Positions 21,752 through 23,288 of a stretch of 23,288 nucleotides of DNA are shown one piece after another. This stretch comes from Alloprevotella tannerae. GTDB lineage: Bacteria > Bacteroidota > Bacteroidia > Bacteroidales > Bacteroidaceae. The DNA lies in assembly GCA_015259125.1 (NCBI GenBank), contig JABZGR010000030.1, forward strand, positions 1-23,288, given 5' to 3'. Every line of letters begins with the position of its first letter. Position 1 is the stretch's first letter. A program made the translations under genes and the position numbers. Under the pieces are notes generated by a model. The model searched no databases, was not told the origin of the DNA, and saw nothing but the letters and a program-made list of their open reading frames with translations.

Positions 21752-23158
21752 ATGATTTTTGATGATAAGTTGCTACTTCAAAATGATCTTCTTACAATTA
21801 ATAACCAAAGTCACAAACGGACTTGGGAGTACTACTATGAACAATACCACAAAGCGTTTCTTGTATTTCTTGAAATAGCTAAGCAAAAACGTTATCAAAC
21901 TAATCGTAAATTTATGCCTTTCATGTTTATAATGCGGCATTCTCTTGAGTTGTTTTTGACAGAGAAAATATCCAAGACAATGACCACATGGGAGCAGTTT
22001 GGCACAACACACAATCTGGAAAAATTGTACCAATTTGCCAACATTAACGATCAAGAATTCTTAATACATCTTGATTGTCTCAATTGTAATTCTGAAGGTG
22101 ATTGTTGGAGGTATGTTTCAGATAGAAATGGGTCTTCCTACTTTAAAGAAAGAAAAGAAATACATGCATTTAATGCTTGCAATTACTATTGCTCGTTTCC
22201 GGATAATGATGCTTCATTTACTAATGCGAGTGAAGATAAGAAACCCCAATGGGAACTAACATTTCATACATCAGACTATCATTCTTTAGGGATTATAGGA
22301 ACTCAATATGATTTTGCAATTAAAGATATTTTACTAACAATACAAGAAAGGACAATCTCGATCAACGATATATATTTACCTTTGCTATTCTTATTACGGC
22401 ATAGCTTAGAACTAAAACTTAAAGCTTCTATAATTGAACTGGGGAATGTTGTGGAAGAGAAAGACCATAAGGCAAATAATACTCACAAAGTCAATGATCT
22501 CTACGCTGTATTTTCCGAGGAAATCGTGGAGGAAATAGAAAAACACTGCAAGTCCTTCTATATCCGTGCTAACCGCTGCAGTTCGATCTACAATGACACC
22601 TTTGCTCTCAAAGGCTGGAAAACTGAAGAAATCAATGGCATTGAGTTTGAATTGAACTCTATCCTTGTTGAGAAGTGGAAAGGTAAGGCATATCGACTTG
22701 TGATTCAAAGACAGAAACGGATGGATGGTGTGCAGGATTTTTGGGAAGGAGAATACACATACCGTTGTATCCTGACTAACGACTATGAATCTTCCGCAAG
22801 AGAAATTGTCGAGTTCTATAACCTTCGTGGAGGAAAGGAACGTATCTTCGATGATATGAACAATGGTTTCGGGTGGGATAGATTGCCCAAATCCTTCATG
22901 GCAGAGAACACAGTGTTCCTTCTTCTCACAGCACTTATCCGTAACTTTTACAAGGCCATTATTCAAAGACCTGACGTAAAGAAGTTCGGACTCAATGCAA
23001 CAAGTCGCATAAAAGCGTTTGTCTTCAGGTTTATCTCTGTACCAGCCAAGTGGATCAGGACATCAAGGCGGTATGTGCTGAATATCTATACCTATAATAA
23101 TGCTTACGCAGATGTTTTCCAGACTGATTTTGGAAATGCCTACAACTTATGGGAATGA
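21752..23158 (+). CDS. chimeric ORF: duplicated RHSLEL-module protein fused to transposase C-terminus
   Basis: 468 residues in two unrelated parts. Residues 1 to ~253 are of unknown function. Within them a module occurs twice: Q-Y at 31 and 185, R-H-S-L-E-L at 62-67 and 216-221, both offset exactly 154, then THNLEKLY at 86-93 and THKVNDLY at 244-251. The linker has clustered cysteines (C109, C112, C118, C143, C147) and the segment CWRYVSDRNGSSYF. The helical RHSLEL pattern recalls HEPN-like families, but the HEPN Rx4-6H motif is not evident. From ~residue 254 (S-E-E-I-V, then KHCKSFYIRANRCSSIYND) the sequence is the C-terminal part of an IS1380-type transposase. The frame is uninterrupted, so a fused protein could be made, but the native end of the first protein is lost. 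It is probably a gene broken by an IS-linked rearrangement. The gene lies outside the ribosomal transcript and is AT-rich in its first part. Confidence 0.75.
   Translation: MIFDDKLLLQNDLLTINNQSHKRTWEYYYEQYHKAFLVFLEIAKQKRYQTNRKFMPFMFIMRHSLELFLTEKISKTMTTWEQFGTTHNLEKLYQFANINDQEFLIHLDCLNCNSEGDCWRYVSDRNGSSYFKERKEIHAFNACNYYCSFPDNDASFTNASEDKKPQWELTFHTSDYHSLGIIGTQYDFAIKDILLTIQERTISINDIYLPLLFLLRHSLELKLKASIIELGNVVEEKDHKANNTHKVNDLYAVFSEEIVEEIEKHCKSFYIRANRCSSIYNDTFALKGWKTEEINGIEFELNSILVEKWKGKAYRLVIQRQKRMDGVQDFWEGEYTYRCILTNDYESSAREIVEFYNLRGGKERIFDDMNNGFGWDRLPKSFMAENTVFLLLTALIRNFYKAIIQRPDVKKFGLNATSRIKAFVFRFISVPAKWIRTSRRYVLNIYTYNNAYADVFQTDFGNAYNLWE
21842..22504 (+). repeat. internal duplication of a ~155-residue module
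   Basis: Protein-level repeat within the chimeric gene: residues 31-93 (21842-22030) and 185-251 (22304-22504). Both copies have Q-Y, 29 residues, then R-H-S-L-E-L preceded by a hydrophobic run (FMPFMFIM and YLPLLFLL), then T-H-x-x-x-x-L-Y; copy two has 4 more residues between the last two motifs. The DNA is clearly diverged, so the duplication is old. Confidence 0.7.
22508..23158 (+). mobile_element. 5'-truncated IS1380-family transposase fragment
   Basis: Residues ~254-468 of the chimeric frame match the C-terminal part of Bacteroidetes IS1380-type transposases: FYIRANRCSSIYND, FALKGWKTEEINGIEFELNS, EGEYTYRCILTNDYESSARE, then VFRFISVPAKWIRTSRR. The IS4-superfamily Y-(2)-R-(3)-E signature is Y356, R359, E363, so the third catalytic acid is present. 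The region with the first two catalytic aspartates and the left IS end is missing, so this piece cannot transpose by itself. The left edge is judged to lie within about 22505-22545. No terminal inverted repeat could be recognised after the stop, and the right edge may be beyond 23288. Confidence 0.75.
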
Positions 23159-23288
23159 TATTGTGTATTGCCTCAAGTCAAATTGTGGGGTAAGGGGATA
23201 TTGTAGGCAGAAGCGGTTGTTTCAGTTCAAATCATCTGCAAATTCAGTAATGAGAGGACGTGTAAACGCAATAAGGACGTTCAAGGGC

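Noticed and set aside
21752..22510. Call of an active HEPN ribonuclease or defence system
   Set aside because: The RHSLEL helix is suggestive, but the Rx4-6H catalytic motif is not evident, there is no partner antitoxin gene in the window, and the gene seems truncated by the transposase join.
22412..22966. 184-codon minus-strand frame across the chimera junction
   Set aside because: It is antisense to transposase coding sequence and spans two unrelated pieces, so it cannot be an old gene.
23160..23288. 43 codons open to the window edge after the transposase stop
   Set aside because: Too short to call, and a run of this length without a stop is not rare by chance; sequence beyond 23288 is needed.
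1..23288. tRNA, rRNA, CRISPR array or riboswitch
   Set aside because: Looked for along the window: no cloverleaf, no rRNA-like sequence, no regularly spaced repeat array and no recognisable riboswitch core was seen.

Overview
The window is a chromosomal segment of a bacterium of the order Bacteroidales, probably close to Prevotella or Porphyromonas; the genus cannot be fixed from sequence alone. Four signs point there: promoters of the Bacteroidetes type (TAnnTTTG at -7), almost no Shine-Dalgarno sequences in front of the ribosomal genes, a str operon (rpsL-rpsG-fusA) without tuf that runs directly into the S10 operon, and an OmpA protein with the GYASPEG variant of the peptidoglycan-binding loop.

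Layout. 1-1000: a small quinol-monooxygenase-like gene (+) and a DUF3467 gene (-) converge on a 29-bp inverted repeat that can act as a two-way terminator. 1035-2335: a monocistronic ompA-family gene with its own promoter and terminator. 2336-3142: about 800 bases without a convincing gene, holding a cluster of short direct and inverted repeats and, at its end, the promoter of the ribosomal cluster. 3143-21379: 33 consecutive co-directional genes, rpsL-rpsG-fusA / rpsJ-rplC-rplD-rplW-rplB-rpsS-rplV-rpsC-rplP-rpmC-rpsQ / rplN-rplX-rplE-rpsN-rpsH-rplF-rplR-rpsE-rpmD-rplO-secY / map-infA-rpmJ-rpsM-rpsK-rpsD-rpoA-rplQ, closed by a strong intrinsic terminator at 21398-21433. They encode ribosomal proteins, EF-G, IF-1, the SecY channel, methionine aminopeptidase and the RNA polymerase alpha subunit. 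Most gaps are under 40 bases and three gene pairs overlap by one base. The few larger gaps (fusA-rpsJ, rpsN-rpsH, rpsD-rpoA, rpoA-rplQ) carry RNA hairpins with no T-tract, so they are candidates for processing, attenuation or ribosomal-protein feedback sites. rpmD (L30) and rpmJ (L36) are short genes found by direct translation.

21434-23288: an accessory, AT-rich segment. One 468-residue reading frame joins two unrelated parts. The first ~253 residues hold a tandemly duplicated, uncharacterised module (each copy with an R-H-S-L-E-L helix and a T-H-x-x-x-x-L-Y motif, offset exactly 154 residues over the first part). The last ~215 residues are the 3' part of an IS1380-type transposase keeping only the third catalytic acid. 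This chimera is the most unusual object in the window. The rest is a conserved housekeeping locus.
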